Shown here one piece after another: positions 40,771 through 54,559 of a DNA stretch of 64,000 nt. The first letter of the stretch is position 1. Every line of letters begins with the position of its first letter. The notes under the pieces are model-generated. The model was not told the DNA's origin, did no database searches, and saw only the letters and a list, made by a program, of their open reading frames with translations. Position numbers and translations under genes: made by a program. Source of the DNA: Climacteris rufus (Eukaryota > Chordata > Aves > Passeriformes > Climacteridae); NCBI GenBank assembly GCA_013398175.1, contig VZRZ01007418.1:722191-786190 (forward strand), in the 5' to 3' direction.

Positions 40771-43700
40771 TTTTTCCAATACTCCTTAATCATTGGTATT
40801 CCCCTAAAGAAACACTGCTTGAATGAAATTTCAATGAGATCTTACCCTCAAATAAATATATTAGATGTTAATTACTGATCCTCAGCCTCCTTTAATCTAT
40901 GTTGCTTTTATTTACTTATGAAGAAATTGATTATTTACTTAATGTGAAAGATTTGTGTGCCTGAAATCTATTTTCCAGCTTAATCAGTTGGCTTAATGAA
41001 AGACACTCTCTTTTTCCACAAACATCATTCCTCTTTCAAGTTATTTGTTTAGTTCAGTTAGATGAGAGGTGCCTAGAGAGAATAATCAGTCCTAGACTAA
41101 GAAAAGTATAAATCTGTAGGGTGGATTGCTCTGCCAATTTACCTGTCAGTTCTCAGGGACTGTAATCCCTGAATCTGGGGGATAGGAATCCCCAGAAGTG
41201 TTATGAATGAATAAATGAAGTTATGAAAGAGTAAATGAAGCCTCTCTGCAGAGTGGCCATTTGCTAGGGAGAACAGAAACAAATTTTAAACAGTATGGTT
41301 TTGAGAATTCTTTTTTTTTAAAAAATGAGTGATTTTTCTAGTGTGTGATTGTTTATACTAAAAAACCCAAACATGACAGAGCAGTTATTCCTATTAGAAA
41401 CTATTAAGCACCTAACTTTGGAAATCAAACCCTCTTAAAGGTATTTTGTATTAGTCCTCCAAAATCATGAATTGTTGCTGACAAGGACATGTTGTGTTAC
41501 TGTGTTTTATTTCAGGTATTCAGCACTTACACATTAAATCCCCAGATATCCCAGCATTTATCCAGGGGCTGCTCCTAGTAGTTTCTATTTCCACATTGTA
41601 GAAAGAGAGGGCAGAGTTTTTGTTTTAACTGGAAATGAAATAAAGTAATATAAATAAAGATAGCATTGTGAATACTAGATTGGAGAATTTAATGAATTCT
41701 AGATTGTCAGAGCAGGCATTCAGTTATTTTCCACAGAGTTCTAAGAGCTTCTGAGTTATCAGTAATTTAAATTTTGGCACATTTCTTTTGGTATCATCTC
41801 ACTGTCTTCATGTGCTACAGCATTTTCAGAATTTGGCTTACTGATCCTAAGTACAGAATTGTATTAAACTTCAATGCTTGAAGTACAGTTGACATCAAAT
41901 TCATCAAGAGTTCTCTCTCCCACTTGTTATTAAATTTTAGTGATCACATTTAAGTTTTTAAATAGGTTAAATGATACAGGGCCTGAATAAACTTAGAATA
42001 ATTATTAATTCTTGATATTTTCTAATCTCTAGGTTTTCTGTAAATCAATATGACTCTTGAAGGAACCATATTTAATATCTGAGAAATACCTTAGCTCATA
42101 GGGTTATATCTGCAGAGACAGGCTTACTTTTCATAATTCAGAGTAACCTCCGTGGAATATGATGTCAAATAGAATCTCATTTCTTATTAAAAGTATCTAA
42201 ACTTTTAAATGCATCCATGTGCAGAGCAAAAGGCAATGTATACCACATGAAAGATTTCTTCAGACAGTTCTGTGTCAGCATTATACGAAACTCTCTAACA
42301 TATTCATGAGGTCTGAACACCACAATATTCTTACCTTATGTTACTTGTTTAATAACAGTATTCAGTCTAAAAGTTAATTTTACTTTAACCTTTTTTTATT
42401 ATTAAATAGAGTTTGTTTTGAATCAGCCTGTGGGAATAATAGTGTGTGTGTATTTCTGGCATATCTTATTTGCATAGTAATAAAAGATTAGACAGAATTA
42501 ACTACTAGTTGCATATATTCAGTGTGGAGGTTGGTGGTACAGCTGGAGAGAGAAAATTGCCATTCTATTGTAATGCTATGTGCTTTGTGCCTTTCTAAGT
42601 GTTAGTTTTCTGTCTTGAAATCTATCCAAATAAATGTGAAAAGGAACTAGGTGAGTGAAATCCTAAATGTAGTTACACAGAAAATCAGGGAAGGATAGAC
42701 AGCTCTTTATCAGAGAGGTTTCTCATAAATATCAATTCTCAGACGACCTATTTCTTAAATCTAACCCTTAGTCTTCAACGGATATCTACAAAGTACTTTT
42801 AAGGTCCAGTAAGTAAAATCTGTAACTGCTTCTCACAAAAAAACCAAACAAAAACAGAGCAGCAACAGAAGCATCTGTACCAGGCCCACTAAAATCTAGT
42901 GATCCTCCTCTGTTGCAAAGATGCTGTTAATTCTTTCTTTGGTTTCACGGGCCTGTCACGTCTTTCCTTCTCTGAGCACTACCCATGCTCTTGCTTACCT
43001 GGTCTTTCTGATTAACCTAAACATGGGTTATTCAGCATCATTCCTCCTGTAAGTAACACCAGTTCTACTATCAGCTCATTCACATGAAGAGGGCAGGGCT
43101 TTTCACCCTTGGTATATTTTTCCCCCTTTCTTCCCCCATTTCTCACTTCATGCATTTAGCATTTGCCTTCTATTGGCTCTGCAGTTCAGGACCCATTTCA
43201 GACAGACATAACCCACAAAGGGGTTCTGTTGTAAGCTCTGTACTCACTTTTAAAAAATAAACTGGATGTTACTCTTAAAAGTGGCTTTTGATATTTGCAT
43301 TGCCTGATGTTTTGTGTTATGTGGAGTGGTATTTCTTCATACAGATTACTTTGGTTGTATGAGGTTTATTGCTTTATAGGAAAACGTTGACTTTTGTCTG
43401 ATGTTTAACATTTTCTATGATGAATCTAGTTCTCAGCAAAGTTCATATTTATTCAGCAGAAGATTGTAAAGATAATGTCCTGTCAAGTCGTCTTCCCACT
43501 GGACATGGTTTAGCTACTTCTGTGTTTTAACATTCAGAGGTCCAGTTCATTTTCAAAAGAGGTTAGGCTTTGATTACTGATACACACTTATGAGGATCAA
43601 ATAATACAATAGTATTTCTGCCAGTATGAGCAAAATGAGTGGAAGAAACAATAAAATCCATTGTGTATATTTGTTACATGTGCATAAGTAAAAGCAATTT

Positions 43701-44539
43701 GATGCTCGGCCAAGCATATCACCCTCCTTTATGGAATCCACCCATTATCCAGCTCAGGAACTCACTCAACATTTAGAGAAGAACATCCTGCAGGTTGTCT
43801 CGCATGTCTTCCATTGCTGGTGTTTGTCTCTTGAATATTGCACTGCATTTGCATGAGCATAATTTTTTTTTCTTGCTGCAATTTCTAAATAAAATATCTG
43901 AACCTTTGAAATTCTGTCTCTGCTTTCTCAGTTTCCGTTTATATGCACAAGGCATATATGTGGTTAATATGCAGAGTATCTATACAGGACCAAGCAAATT
44001 TGGGAGCTGGTTCTAGTGAGGAGAGACTGAAGAGGTTTGACACAAAATAATCAGCAGAGTAGATCATAAGGATCTTCTTTTTTTTTTGTTGTAGGACTTA
44101 TGCCTTTTGCCAGGCATACTGTGAGCATGTTTTTAAACAGTTTATGTCCTGGATGTGTGTTTTTATGGTACTTATTATGGCATATAAAAATAAAAGAAAA
44201 TTGTCACCTGAGTTGGTTTTCTAATTAAAGTATAAATATAATCATATAATTGTGACAGTATTATGAACTGGATTACTTTTGTTCACAGGAAGGGAGAGTT
44301 CAGGCTCACTGTCCGTGTGAGAATCCCCACAAGAAATCACCCTTGGTTTATTTCATCAGACTACCAACTCACAGGATGCATCTCACATACCCAGGTGTGT
44401 TTGCTCACTGAGTCTTCCATTAATAATAATTGTGGACATGAGACACAATGATGTAACATGATAATGAACTACAATATTGCAGAGGATGTGCTACCTCACT
44501 TGTAAACTCTGGAGGTGAATTGTGGTTTCAGTTAACAAC

Positions 44540-44552
44540 AAAAAAAAAAAAA
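44540..44552. repeat. Poly-A run
   Basis: About thirteen consecutive A's with no polyadenylation signal or recognisable retroposon body next to it. Confidence 0.75.
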
Positions 44553-45066
44553 CAGATCATTTTTTGAGTTAAAATAATCTTATTTCCCGATGTTAATTGC
44601 TAATCATTCATTAATTTCTTAGATCTTAACTGAAATAATCTTGTGATTTGTAGAAAGTTTTCTCTTTGAAATCTCATCTACATCTGAACAGACGGCAGAT
44701 TCCAGAGGTATAAGAAATGAACTTTATTACAGATACAGGAAAATAGAGGAAAATAGAACTAAAACATTTTCTGTTCCACTCTATGACTTTATGAGCATTT
44801 TTATATCTTTTCTATTCAAATGTCTATTTTTAAAGTATATTAATGCTCAGGGAGAAAAGGCAATACTTCACAAAAGCGGGTAATATATACAGACACTTTT
44901 GATTATTTCTGCTTTTATCCTCACATAAAAGAAACAAAAAAGCCCTGAGCAAATAAATAGCAATTTCAAGTATTAGTAAAAAGCCAAAACTATGGGGAAA
45001 GCTATGGAAGTTCATGGCCAGTGAAGCTGCTGTCATGTTTTGTTTCTGATTCCTATTCTCTCCCTG

Positions 45067-45175
45067 AAAAAAACCCCAACCAACAAAAAAAAAGCTAACA
45101 AAAAACCCAGCCCCAAAACATCCCCCCACAAAACAAAACCAAATCCCAAAACCCCCCAAAACCCACAGCTTTGCA
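45067..45175. repeat. A/C-rich low-complexity tract
   Basis: About 110 bases made almost only of A and C, with several CCCCAAAA-like words. The strand asymmetry is strong. The minus-strand frame across it reads as a Gly/Phe-rich peptide by composition only. Confidence 0.8.
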
Positions 45176-48100
45176 CAGTTTTTCCCCCAGCTCTAAGCCA
45201 AATGTTTGGTTATTATCTCCCCATCCTGAATCTATAGCTCAAAAAAGACAGAATACTGCTGCGTTCTGTTAAATTCATAAGAGTGAGGTTGGCATTTTCC
45301 TTTGGAAGATTCTTGTTTTGTTGTCATTAATTGTTGTGTTGCTATTAACCTTAAATGCCAGGCTGAGATGGAAGCCCACAGCTAAGATTTTTGGAGAACT
45401 GTCAAAGTGAATAAAATATGTAGGGAAATATGACGTTAGGGGTCAAAAGTGAACAAGAAGGAAGGAGCACAAAGAACACAAGCATGGAGAGAACTGGGAC
45501 AGGAACAGAGCAGAACCTTATGGAAGAGTGCAAGGCTCTAAGTTTGCTGCCCTTAAAGTCCCAATACTTAAACTTCTAAAAAAAGGAGCTCAAATCATAG
45601 CTCCAGACCCTCAAATCAAATTCTTGTCAAGTTCAGTTCCACATTTGAGTTTGTATCTGTCAGATGTGTTTATCTCCATAAAAAGATCAAAATGAAACCT
45701 ATAATTGAATGTCCAGAATGTCTGTAAGGCTTCATCCAGATCAAATTCTGAGGTTTTTGTTCTCCTCTTATGTTTTTTAAGATTCCTTAGCCATTTAATG
45801 TACCTTGAATTTATCCAAGAAAAAGAGAATTTTTTATTTCTAGTAGGCAAATCACTTTCTCCTTTCAAAGATTTATTCAGTGGAATGTAAGCTAAATTTA
45901 AAATTAAGTGCCTTCTTAAGATCTTGAAATGAAGCCTGCACTTATGTATTTTAATGAGTAAAAATGCTTTTCTAATGAAGAAATAAATACATAATTAAGG
46001 CACAAGTAGTGATCTGGGATTGGACTTTGTTGACTGGAGAACATTGCTACTACTATGAATAGTAGTAATAATAGTAGTAATTATTGAATAATATGTAGTG
46101 TTCTGGGTGGCAGAATGCTCAAATTCCACTATTTAGACTTTTCTAGGGATATGTAATGAGGTTTTTTGTTTTTTTTCTTTATTCTCTCCATCTGTTAAGG
46201 ACCTTCCTTCCTCTCGTTTCCATTCCCCCACTGCCCCAGCCCCCTGATGATATTGATACTTATATCATTGCATATGACAGAACACTATTCCTTTTCTGAG
46301 AATGACATCCTTTTATCTACTAAATGACTATAGGAAAGATGAGTTCCTATTGCAGGTTTTATTTTGCAAGTATTTTGGTAAGCCAAAATACAGAGCAGAA
46401 TTTCAGCTATTCATACAGGTCTAAAGAAGCTTTCTAATGCTTTTTCAGTTGTTTCAGTATTTTAAATATTTAGTATTTTGCAATAACTTTTTTCAGAATA
46501 TGAAGGCTATTACCAAAATTTAGTAGAGAAGCAAGATTCACAACAAAAGGCAATATGCTTTAAAAGATAATTTTGAAGCAGGAATATGAGGTTCCATTTT
46601 AAATTCTGTGGGGTTTGGTTTGATAGGACCTGATTATTTAATACATCAAAGGAAATTTGTGTAGACCTTTCTTGCTCTGAATTGAAGGAGAAGTCAACTG
46701 CCTCAGCTGCCTGACCTGCAGAAACTCTTGCAGGTTGTTAGAAAGCCCCAGGGAGAGGATATTTGTCTGGGATCAATGTAGTTTCTCTTCACAAATACCA
46801 TACAGACCATGACAGGATTTGAATCTAATGACTGCACTATGACACTGCCAAGCTATTTGTACCTTTTTGTACAGTTTTGCTGAGCATGAGAATCCTTCAA
46901 AATACCAAAGAAGTGCATTTTATGTAGTTTGTAACAACAGTAGCTGTTGAAACCAATTTGATTATTATATCAAATTATGATTATTGTAATATGGGAACAG
47001 GTTAATTGGGCAGTTATGCAAATTATGCTATTATCTCTTTGTAAGCCAGCTACTGGCAGTTTTCAATTGTATATGATTCATATGTGGTAGGTCAATTAAA
47101 TACTGTGCTATGATAAACAAGAAAGACTTAGGTCTCTGAGAGCAGTTTCACAATAACAGTGTCTTAATTTGAAAGTTCAATAATGTGACTTAAAGGCTCT
47201 CTGAAGATATTTTGTATGATATATGTGTTCTTATATTACAGACAACAGGTACAGTAGAGCCTTTCTCTGTGTTCCAGGTCAGGTTTTACCATCTGTTTCC
47301 TTTTGACAGCTCACTATCTGTCATTATATTTAATTCTAAGGTGGTGGAAATCTTTACATTTTACTTTATTATATTTTATTACATTACATAAAATACTATT
47401 TATGCTTTGCATATAAAGATTTCTAGCTACTTTCTTTAGTGTCAAAATAAATTACAGCATTGGGAAGATGTTAGAAGACATTTTCTTTGTAATCTCATTA
47501 AAATGAGTTTCAAGAGCCGTTTCTTGAAACTAGGTTTTGAGAACAGCAGATATTCTGGAAAAAAGTTATGCTAGCACAAAGGCTTTAGTTATTTGAACGT
47601 AAAATCATTAGATGTTTACTTTTTCCATAACTAATAACACTGTTTTGTTCAGATTATTTCACCTGAATGGTGAAAAAACCAAAAGCCTACAAATCTCTTC
47701 AAGTTCCTTTAGAACCATTCCCAAAATGGCCTTTTAATTACAATTTTCAGTAGAAATGATAGCCAGCTGGAAATATCCTTGGAAATAGAATGCATTGTAG
47801 ATTTGAGAGGTCCTGATTCTGTTTGCCACTGCCCAGAACAGCAGGGTATTTAACTTTAGTGGCATTACCAACTTAACAGTGACTTTAACCAAATGCTCAG
47901 GCTTTTCATTTGCTGAGTGACTGGTACAGCTTGGTCTGAGTGACTGTAGAAGTCCATCTGGAACAAATAATTGTGGCTTCCTTAAGTTGTATTTCAGGAT
48001 GGAGCATTTTGACCCTATTTAATTAGTATATTGCTTAGAATTTAATAGTAGACCTCTAGTCATTGTTAGAAAGAATAAAAGCAACATATTTTTCAGTAAT

Positions 48101-50766
48101 TTATTGAGGTCCCTATTCCCTCAGATGGTTCTGAATGTCTTGAAGGCTGGATACAGAAGTTGGCTTCTCTTTGCTCTGACTTTTTTTTTACTGACAGCCA
48201 TTACTTCTGTTGAAGTAGCTGGCATTTGCAGTGTTGATTAATTTACTTCAAGTGGAGTAAGCAAGTAGAGAGATAAACAGGATGAACATGAGGATCAGCT
48301 TAGACCTTGGAGGACACACACAAAATCATGGAAAGTTGAAAAGTCACGGTACTTAATCAATTAACAGCATTGCAAATTAAACACTTTGCTATTAAATCTA
48401 CAGCAAGTCCTTTCATTGAAAGAATTGAAGAAAAGGCATTTAATTTAACTGAAGATATCTTTCTGTAAGATCTGGGAACAAATGACTGGAATGTTTAAAG
48501 GGTCTTTTTGTTTGGGTTTTTTTTTTGTGATAAAACTGGTAGTTCCTTTTTTATTAAGTATTTGCTTTGCTTATACTTGAAAAGAGTAGGATCAAAACCA
48601 ATCTATATCAGTGGCTGCACACAGTCTTTACCCAGAAGAGATTATCATGTAAATATAAAAGACAAACTGAAGTTGAGAAAAAGGCAGAATCAGTATTTCT
48701 ATTTTAGGAAAGAAACACGTGGAAAAATAATCAGCACTTAGATAATTAGGGATCATTAATGCCATTGGAACTATCTGACTTGCTTGCCATGAGTATTAAG
48801 GGTTAATTGTCTTGTCCTGTAGACTTTTCAGAGTCACTCTGGACACCTGCAGAGCCTGGGGTGTAACTGAGATCTGTTACCTACTCCAGTGCTCCTCTGA
48901 ACTGTGAAGCCATCCAGCTGGGAAACATGCCTGCTGTCCATAAAGCTGTGCACAGCATGGAGCTCTTCAAGGCTCCACTACCATGAAAACACAGTAAAGA
49001 ATTGCTGTGAGGGAGGGAATGGCTCATCAGCTTCAGCAGGGAAGTGTCCAGCCTCTGTGACTTTAGAATAAAATGTTCACAGAAAAGTGAAGAGGAAGTC
49101 AAGGTCTATTGTTTCAAAAAGAGAAAAGAAACCTCTGACCATATTTCCCAGAGATATGTTCAAATTTGGGGTTTAAATTGGAGAAAATTAAAGGAAGAAT
49201 GTCATGAAGGATGTACTTTTATACTTTAGAGCTTTTTTTGATAATTTTTTGCATTTGATGGTCTTAATCAATTTTCCAAGGAACAATAAACTGAACTAAA
49301 TTAAAAGATATGTGGAACAAAATTTTTAATTTGATTAACAAAGCTAACTGTGTGATTAACTGTTACTCCTTTTTCTTATGTTCACCATCAATCTCCCTTA
49401 GGTACTTTCTGTGTTGCACAGTACACTCCCTTCTATTGGGAAATATGTTGCCTGATTGAAAAGCACCTTAAATATGTGGGGCACATTAAACTGAACTTGT
49501 TGCTAATGCAATAGGAATACTAATATTTTCTGTGGTCTATCATTTGAGCTTCTCATTTATTGCTCCACGTTTAAGTTATAAGCTCACATGTGAATGCTAA
49601 AAAAGCATTCAGAGCTTTTTTTTCACACTAAATAGATAAAATATCAACACTAAATCACAAATATTTGCTAACATTACAAGGAATTGCAATGGTAAAAAAT
49701 CTGAAGTGCATGTTACAAGATCCAATGGTAATAAACAGCTGGTTCCTCAAAGCTGGTACACACATAATGAACATTTGCAGTCTGCATTGCAGGCTTTTGA
49801 GAAGATTATTGCAGTCTGACAGCAATAGTCACATACTGCAATTTGCATTTTAATATATGAATAATTGATTTTAAATATCTGTAAAAAAAGTCTAAAAATT
49901 TAAGCAGTGCCTTTTCTGGTAGTGACCAAACAGTAGCATTTTAACTGGTTTAGTCTCACCAGCTCTGAGGCCTCCTGATTTCTGTGGGTTCCACTGATGG
50001 TGGGGTTTTCTTACTACCTTAACAGTCAGAGGTTACTGTATACAAAGGACAAGCTACTTAATGAAATTCTTCTGGTCATTAAAAACATGGACAAACTAGT
50101 TTTTATATTGTTTTTATGTTCAGCAAATGAAACAATATGTTTAGCTTGAGCTACTAACATCACACAGTAAAATGGTACAGTTTTCTACATACAAAGCCTT
50201 GGACTTACACCTTTGAAAGCTACAGACATTCTAAAGAGACTTAAAATTGTGCTGTCTCTTAGCACATCTTGGACATCTTCCTGAAAGTCTTGCATGACTG
50301 GTTCCACTGAGCATATGAGGAATGACAGCGTGAAAAACAACTGCAGACCTGCAAACTGTGGTCTTGATCATTTTCCATTAAACCCTCTGGTGCCCTCCAA
50401 TGAATCTCTCATTTCCCCTCAAGAAGGAGCAGTGAATGGCAGTCAAAACGAGTCTCATTTTTACTACCGATCCACTTGCCCATAGTTGTAATTTTAAATG
50501 TAATTTTAAATATATATTTAAATTTCTGTAAAAACTTTGAAGTGAACTTAGAGTCCTGTTTATTTTGCAATTTCACTTATGGCAATAATGACTCTGAGGC
50601 TCTTATTTTCTAAGCCTTACTGTGTCTCACTATTCCAGACTGCTTAAAGGAGGGGAGGAGATGTTTAGCATTGGCAGAAAGTGATCCTGCTTGCCAGTAG
50701 CTTCAGGAGTCTGATATGGTGTGGAAGCTTCCATTTTGTAGATTTTAATTTTTTTTTTCATCTCAC

Positions 50767-51135
50767 TGTGATGGTTTTACCTCAGCCAGCAGCTAAGCAC
50801 CACACTTCCCGACACAGTGAGAAAGCTTGTCTTGAGATAAACAGTTTAATAAACAAACAGGGGAAAAGAAAACCCCAAACTAAGGATATGAAGGCCATCA
50901 CTAACCTCCTTCCACACATAGTCTAGTAGGCCTAGCCAACCTCTGAGCAATGTCTACTTCCCCAAAAATTGTGAGATTGTACAGCATGGAATATCCCTTT
51001 GCTCAGTTTGGGATGGTCCAGGTTTTGTCCCCACTCAAATTCTTGCTCACCTCAGCCTACTCACTGAGGAGGTGAGCAAGGAAAGCAGAAAGCCTTGATG
51101 CTGTGCAGGTGCTGCTGGGCAGTACAGCAATCCCA
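50767..51135 (-). mobile_element. Partial LTR of a passerine endogenous retrovirus
   Basis: The sequence starts TGTGATGGTTTTACCTCAGC, continues with CCAGCAGCTAAGCACCAC, then GAGATAAACAGTTTAATAAA, and later CATGGAATATCCCTTTGCTC and GTTTGGGATGGTCCAGG. This series of words is the reverse of a very common songbird LTR ('...attaaactgttcttatctcaaccc...gctggctgggg...'). The element is therefore on the minus strand with its 3' end at 50767. TTTAATAAA supplies a minus-strand TTTATTAAA near the usual polyadenylation position. The expected TATA segment is badly decayed and the 5' part fades after about 51135, so it is a diverged, truncated solo LTR. It overlaps several short chance open frames. Confidence 0.75.
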
Positions 51136-53641
51136 GCCAGACCCAGTGCATTCAGCTCCATGCTGTTGTACATATTCAAATGACATCCACAGCAAGTCAT
51201 CAGTGGTGGAGTAATAGGGGATGAATGGAGGGTCAGTCCAAAAGGGAATGAAGCACATACTCTGCAAGTCCAGGCATTTTCGGGACTTGAACCACATCTG
51301 TTCTTCCTGGCATTCTTGTCAAGCACATAATGTAGTATTGATATTTTCTCTATTAAGGTGCTTGTTTTCTAGTAGAAAACAAGGAGAAAGGAAACTTCTG
51401 GGTCCCTTGTTCATAATTTCATTCTATTGAACAAGAGTGTTTAAGGGAAAAAAATCCTGAGCTGTGGCTCATAATCTAAAATCACTGATGCCAGCAGTTT
51501 CCAAATCATTGCTCTGATTATTGTTTAGCTAAATATATAGGTTGACTGCAAGTGGAAAGAAGCATTGTAGGGCAAAGTAGCAAGCTAACAAATTAGAATT
51601 ATTATCTCTAGTTCCTTTTTGTATTTTGTTACAATTAAATCACTAGAGCATATTATTGGGAATCTATTTCTAATAGACTGCATCTGTCTCTGTTTCTCTC
51701 ACTGCATACCTGTCTTGTAAGCATTCTGAGATCTGCTGATGTGTTACTGTTATTTATCATTATCTCTGAATTGTTCCCAGTGAATTATAGCTAGATATTT
51801 TTAATAAGTCTTCCAAAGAGTTTGGTCACTGCAGAGTGCCAGTGGAATGTTCTGGAGGATCTTCCTTCTGTTCATACAATCCTGATATCAGATAGTCCAA
51901 TGCTCTTGCTGCGACCAAATATCCATTGGCTTTCCTCAGGAATGGACTGTGGGATCTTGGATCAAAAATGATCATTAGTATTGTTGATGCATTCAGTTGT
52001 TAAGTTGTTGTATTGCAGCAAGTTCACTGATCTATTATTTGTGTTTTGTTCAAATAGCAGTGTTTAAAGTCTTACCCTTTGCTGAAATATCAAATCTGAC
52101 AAGCTAGCATTAAAAGTTTCTGTTGTAAAGATCCACAGATGTTAATTTGTTTACATGTTCCAAATAATGGCAAACTTTTGCTGTTCTAGGATGGGAATAA
52201 AACAGTAAGTCTTGAAAAACAATTATTGAACTTGTTTTTAATTCATATTATTTAGGCTCAGGTTATCCTCCAAAAAGGGTTTAAACTGAATTAACCTTCT
52301 CTACTAAGAGTAACTCAAGCAATTTGAATAATTGCACAGATGGTTTTCAGAATCGTCCACTCCAAGACGAAAAGGTTCAGCCCTCTGTGTATGATTCCTG
52401 TATCAGCTGATACAGAAATGGACCTCTCTGAATCACACAGTATCAAATTGAGTTTGCTGCCCTTGAAGCAAATGGCAGTTTTCAATCAGAGCAGACATAC
52501 TCTACAAAATTGAAAAACACCCCCAGACTCTGTGTGTGCTGAACCTGCTGGGTAGAAAAGGTGGATGTTCAGTGCTAAGCACTGGTAAAGCAAAGGTTCT
52601 CTTCATTGCTAGGGCTGACCTCTTGTATGGGACCCTCTTCCTGTAAGCAAACTGTGTCGATTAGCCCGTTTAGCAATCTGAATGCCAGCCTTTGAATTAC
52701 CAGTTCTGTCTCTGTTTAGATACTCCTGCCAGGCAGAAGAGCAGAAACCTATGTTTGTTCTCACTTCCCTTTCTAATTTGGTCTCCTAAAATGCCTTCTG
52801 TATGGTGTTATTAGGATGGTACAGGCTATCCCACAAACTGTAATGTGCAGAGAGAAAAGAAGTTAATATTTTCAAAATAACCCCCTTTCTTTTAAAAAAG
52901 CCAACATAGTTGAAAGAAGTTCTTGGCTGACTGTAATGGATTCAAATGGTGATGAATGTTGAATGAGCTGCCAAGCTCTGTACATCCCTGCAAATTCGGT
53001 AGGCAGTTAACTGGCAAACTAACCCTGTCATGTTATTATCCTGAGAGGTTTATGACTTGTTGCTTCAGTAAGCCCTAATATTGTAAAAGGTTCTGGAATA
53101 TCATTGGAATAGGCCTGAATGCTGTATGTGAGCACATGTAAAATGTGCGTGGATTTGATTTGGAATCCAGATTTCTCAACTGACATATTTGTAGAGGCTC
53201 CAGAGAATTTTGAGAAAGATGCATCTGTAGAACTGTTTTGCATTTTCTCCAGAGGTCTTGTCTTTTATTTTTGCTTTTTTACTCTTTTTACCATGCTTAT
53301 CCCATAGAAATCTTCTGCTGTGAAAAATAGCTTTTAGTTATCTTGTTGAGTGGAAGTTGCTTCTTGGAACTGGATGGTGCAATAACTGCAAATATTTAAT
53401 TTCTTGTGATCTGAGTTGAAAACTTGACTTAGGTAAAAAAGCTAAAGGGAAGATTGTTGACTGGATAGTAAAGGAAAGGAAATAATTGTTTTGATGTGAG
53501 AAACATCTCACATCAGAATTGAGAGGAAACAAGCAATTGGCTGAAAATATCCAGACAATTACAGAAGTGGAGAACATTCTCAGGAACCCAGCATTATCTC
53601 AGCATCAAAGATGAGGGCCAGAAGCTGTGGTTTCCTAGATC
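51136..53641. other. AT-rich non-coding DNA
   Basis: No gene, RNA or repeat is recognised. Short frames near 53028-53307 show no domain features. Confidence 0.5.
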
Positions 53642-53757
53642 CCAGGATTCCATGATTCTGGGATTCCATGAGCCTAGGGCTCTAGAATGCCATGGCCCTA
53701 GGACTCTAGGATTCCATAAGCCCAGCACACTCTAGGATTCCATGGCTCTATGACCCC
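53642..53757 (+). repeat. Degenerate tandem repeat of a GGATTCCATG motif
   Basis: Five diverged copies of a CTAGGATTCCATGGCCC-like unit start near 53643, 53660, 53682, 53705 and 53732. The spacing is irregular, between 17 and 27 bases. The ATTCCATG core recalls the ATTCTATG tail repeats of CR1 LINEs, but no CR1 body is attached. It marks the left edge of the GC-richer, repeat-dense region. Confidence 0.6.
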
Positions 53758-54024
53758 ACGGGCTCAACGACTCTTTCCTAGGCAACAAGAGAACTTTGGT
53801 GCCAGAGGGAGGTGCTGCAGTGCAGTTGCACCCACAGCTCACAGGCACCTCTTGCTGCTGCTGCTGGTGGCTGTGTCGTGGTGCAGCTGAGCGGTGGCAC
53901 CTGCAGCCTGTGAGGCGCTGGGAGCTCTGGGCGGGCAGAGCCCACTCACCCAGTTTGGCAGCGCAGTTGAAGACAGAAAGAGAGAAGGGAAAGTGTGCGC
54001 ACGGTGTGCTCAGAGCAGGTGTGT

Positions 54025-54043
54025 GGGAAGAAGGGAGGGAGGG
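54025..54043 (+). other. G-quadruplex motif
   Basis: Four GGG runs with loops of 5, 1 and 1 bases upstream of the small coding exon. It fits the standard G3+N1-7 rule. Its role, if any, is unknown. Confidence 0.6.
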
Positions 54044-54559
54044 CGGATGAATCCCCTGCCCAAGGCTACCAAGGGAAGGGTTTTGGGAGGGCAAGGAAGC
54101 TTTGACCTGACAGCCTTTCAAGGGCCCAGATGTCCAGCTCAGCCCATGCTGAGCAGCATTCCGTCAGGCTTTGGCTCAGCTCCGTGGCAGGGTTTGAAGT
54201 GGTGGGAGCAGCTACAAAGCAGGGCGCTGGATTCCCTCTCTGCAGCCCATTTGTGCACAGCTGGGCAACATCTCCATTGTCTGCCTGTGCCCAGCTTGAG
54301 GGCCATTCCTGTCCTCCTCCTGCTTGGGGGACTTCGCTTGGTTTCTTCTGTCATCTCCAATTCTGAACTTCTCTCTCCTGAAACCCGGCTGTTCATGGTT
54401 TGTGTCTCTGCATCTTGCTGGTTTGGAACTCACAGCAACAGGTGTGCACTGAGGAGCACAGCATTTTTTCAGGGCTAGGAAGGATACCAAATCTTTTCCT
54501 CCAGTAGGGAGCTGCTTTCCTTTCTCTTCCTGAGGGAATGTAGTCTGAATCTTGGGTCT

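Larger units (their letters stand above)
31781..50766. other. AT-rich non-coding DNA, no recognised gene
   Basis: About 19 kb without a supportable gene. The frames are all short (109 codons or fewer), and the larger ones at 40464-40793 and 44830-45159 are by-products of A/C-rich low-complexity tracts. Candidate regulatory patches with homeodomain and POU-like words occur near 36470-36780 and 46930-47100. Microsatellites and A/C-rich tracts are listed separately. One line near 34640 faintly resembles CR1 but is not called. Confidence 0.55.

Noticed and set aside
44830..45159. 109-codon Gly/Phe-rich minus-strand frame
   Set aside because: It is the translation of an A/C-rich low-complexity tract.
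46048..46067. Palindrome TACTACTAT / ATAGTAGTA
   Set aside because: It is built from trinucleotide low-complexity sequence (TAG/TAA/CTA), so symmetry is expected without function.
53894..54478. 194-codon plus-strand frame as a gene
   Set aside because: It lies in GC-rich DNA where long frames are frequent, shows no domain or signal, and ends before the splice acceptor that leads to the more convincing exon. It may overlap an untranslated first exon.
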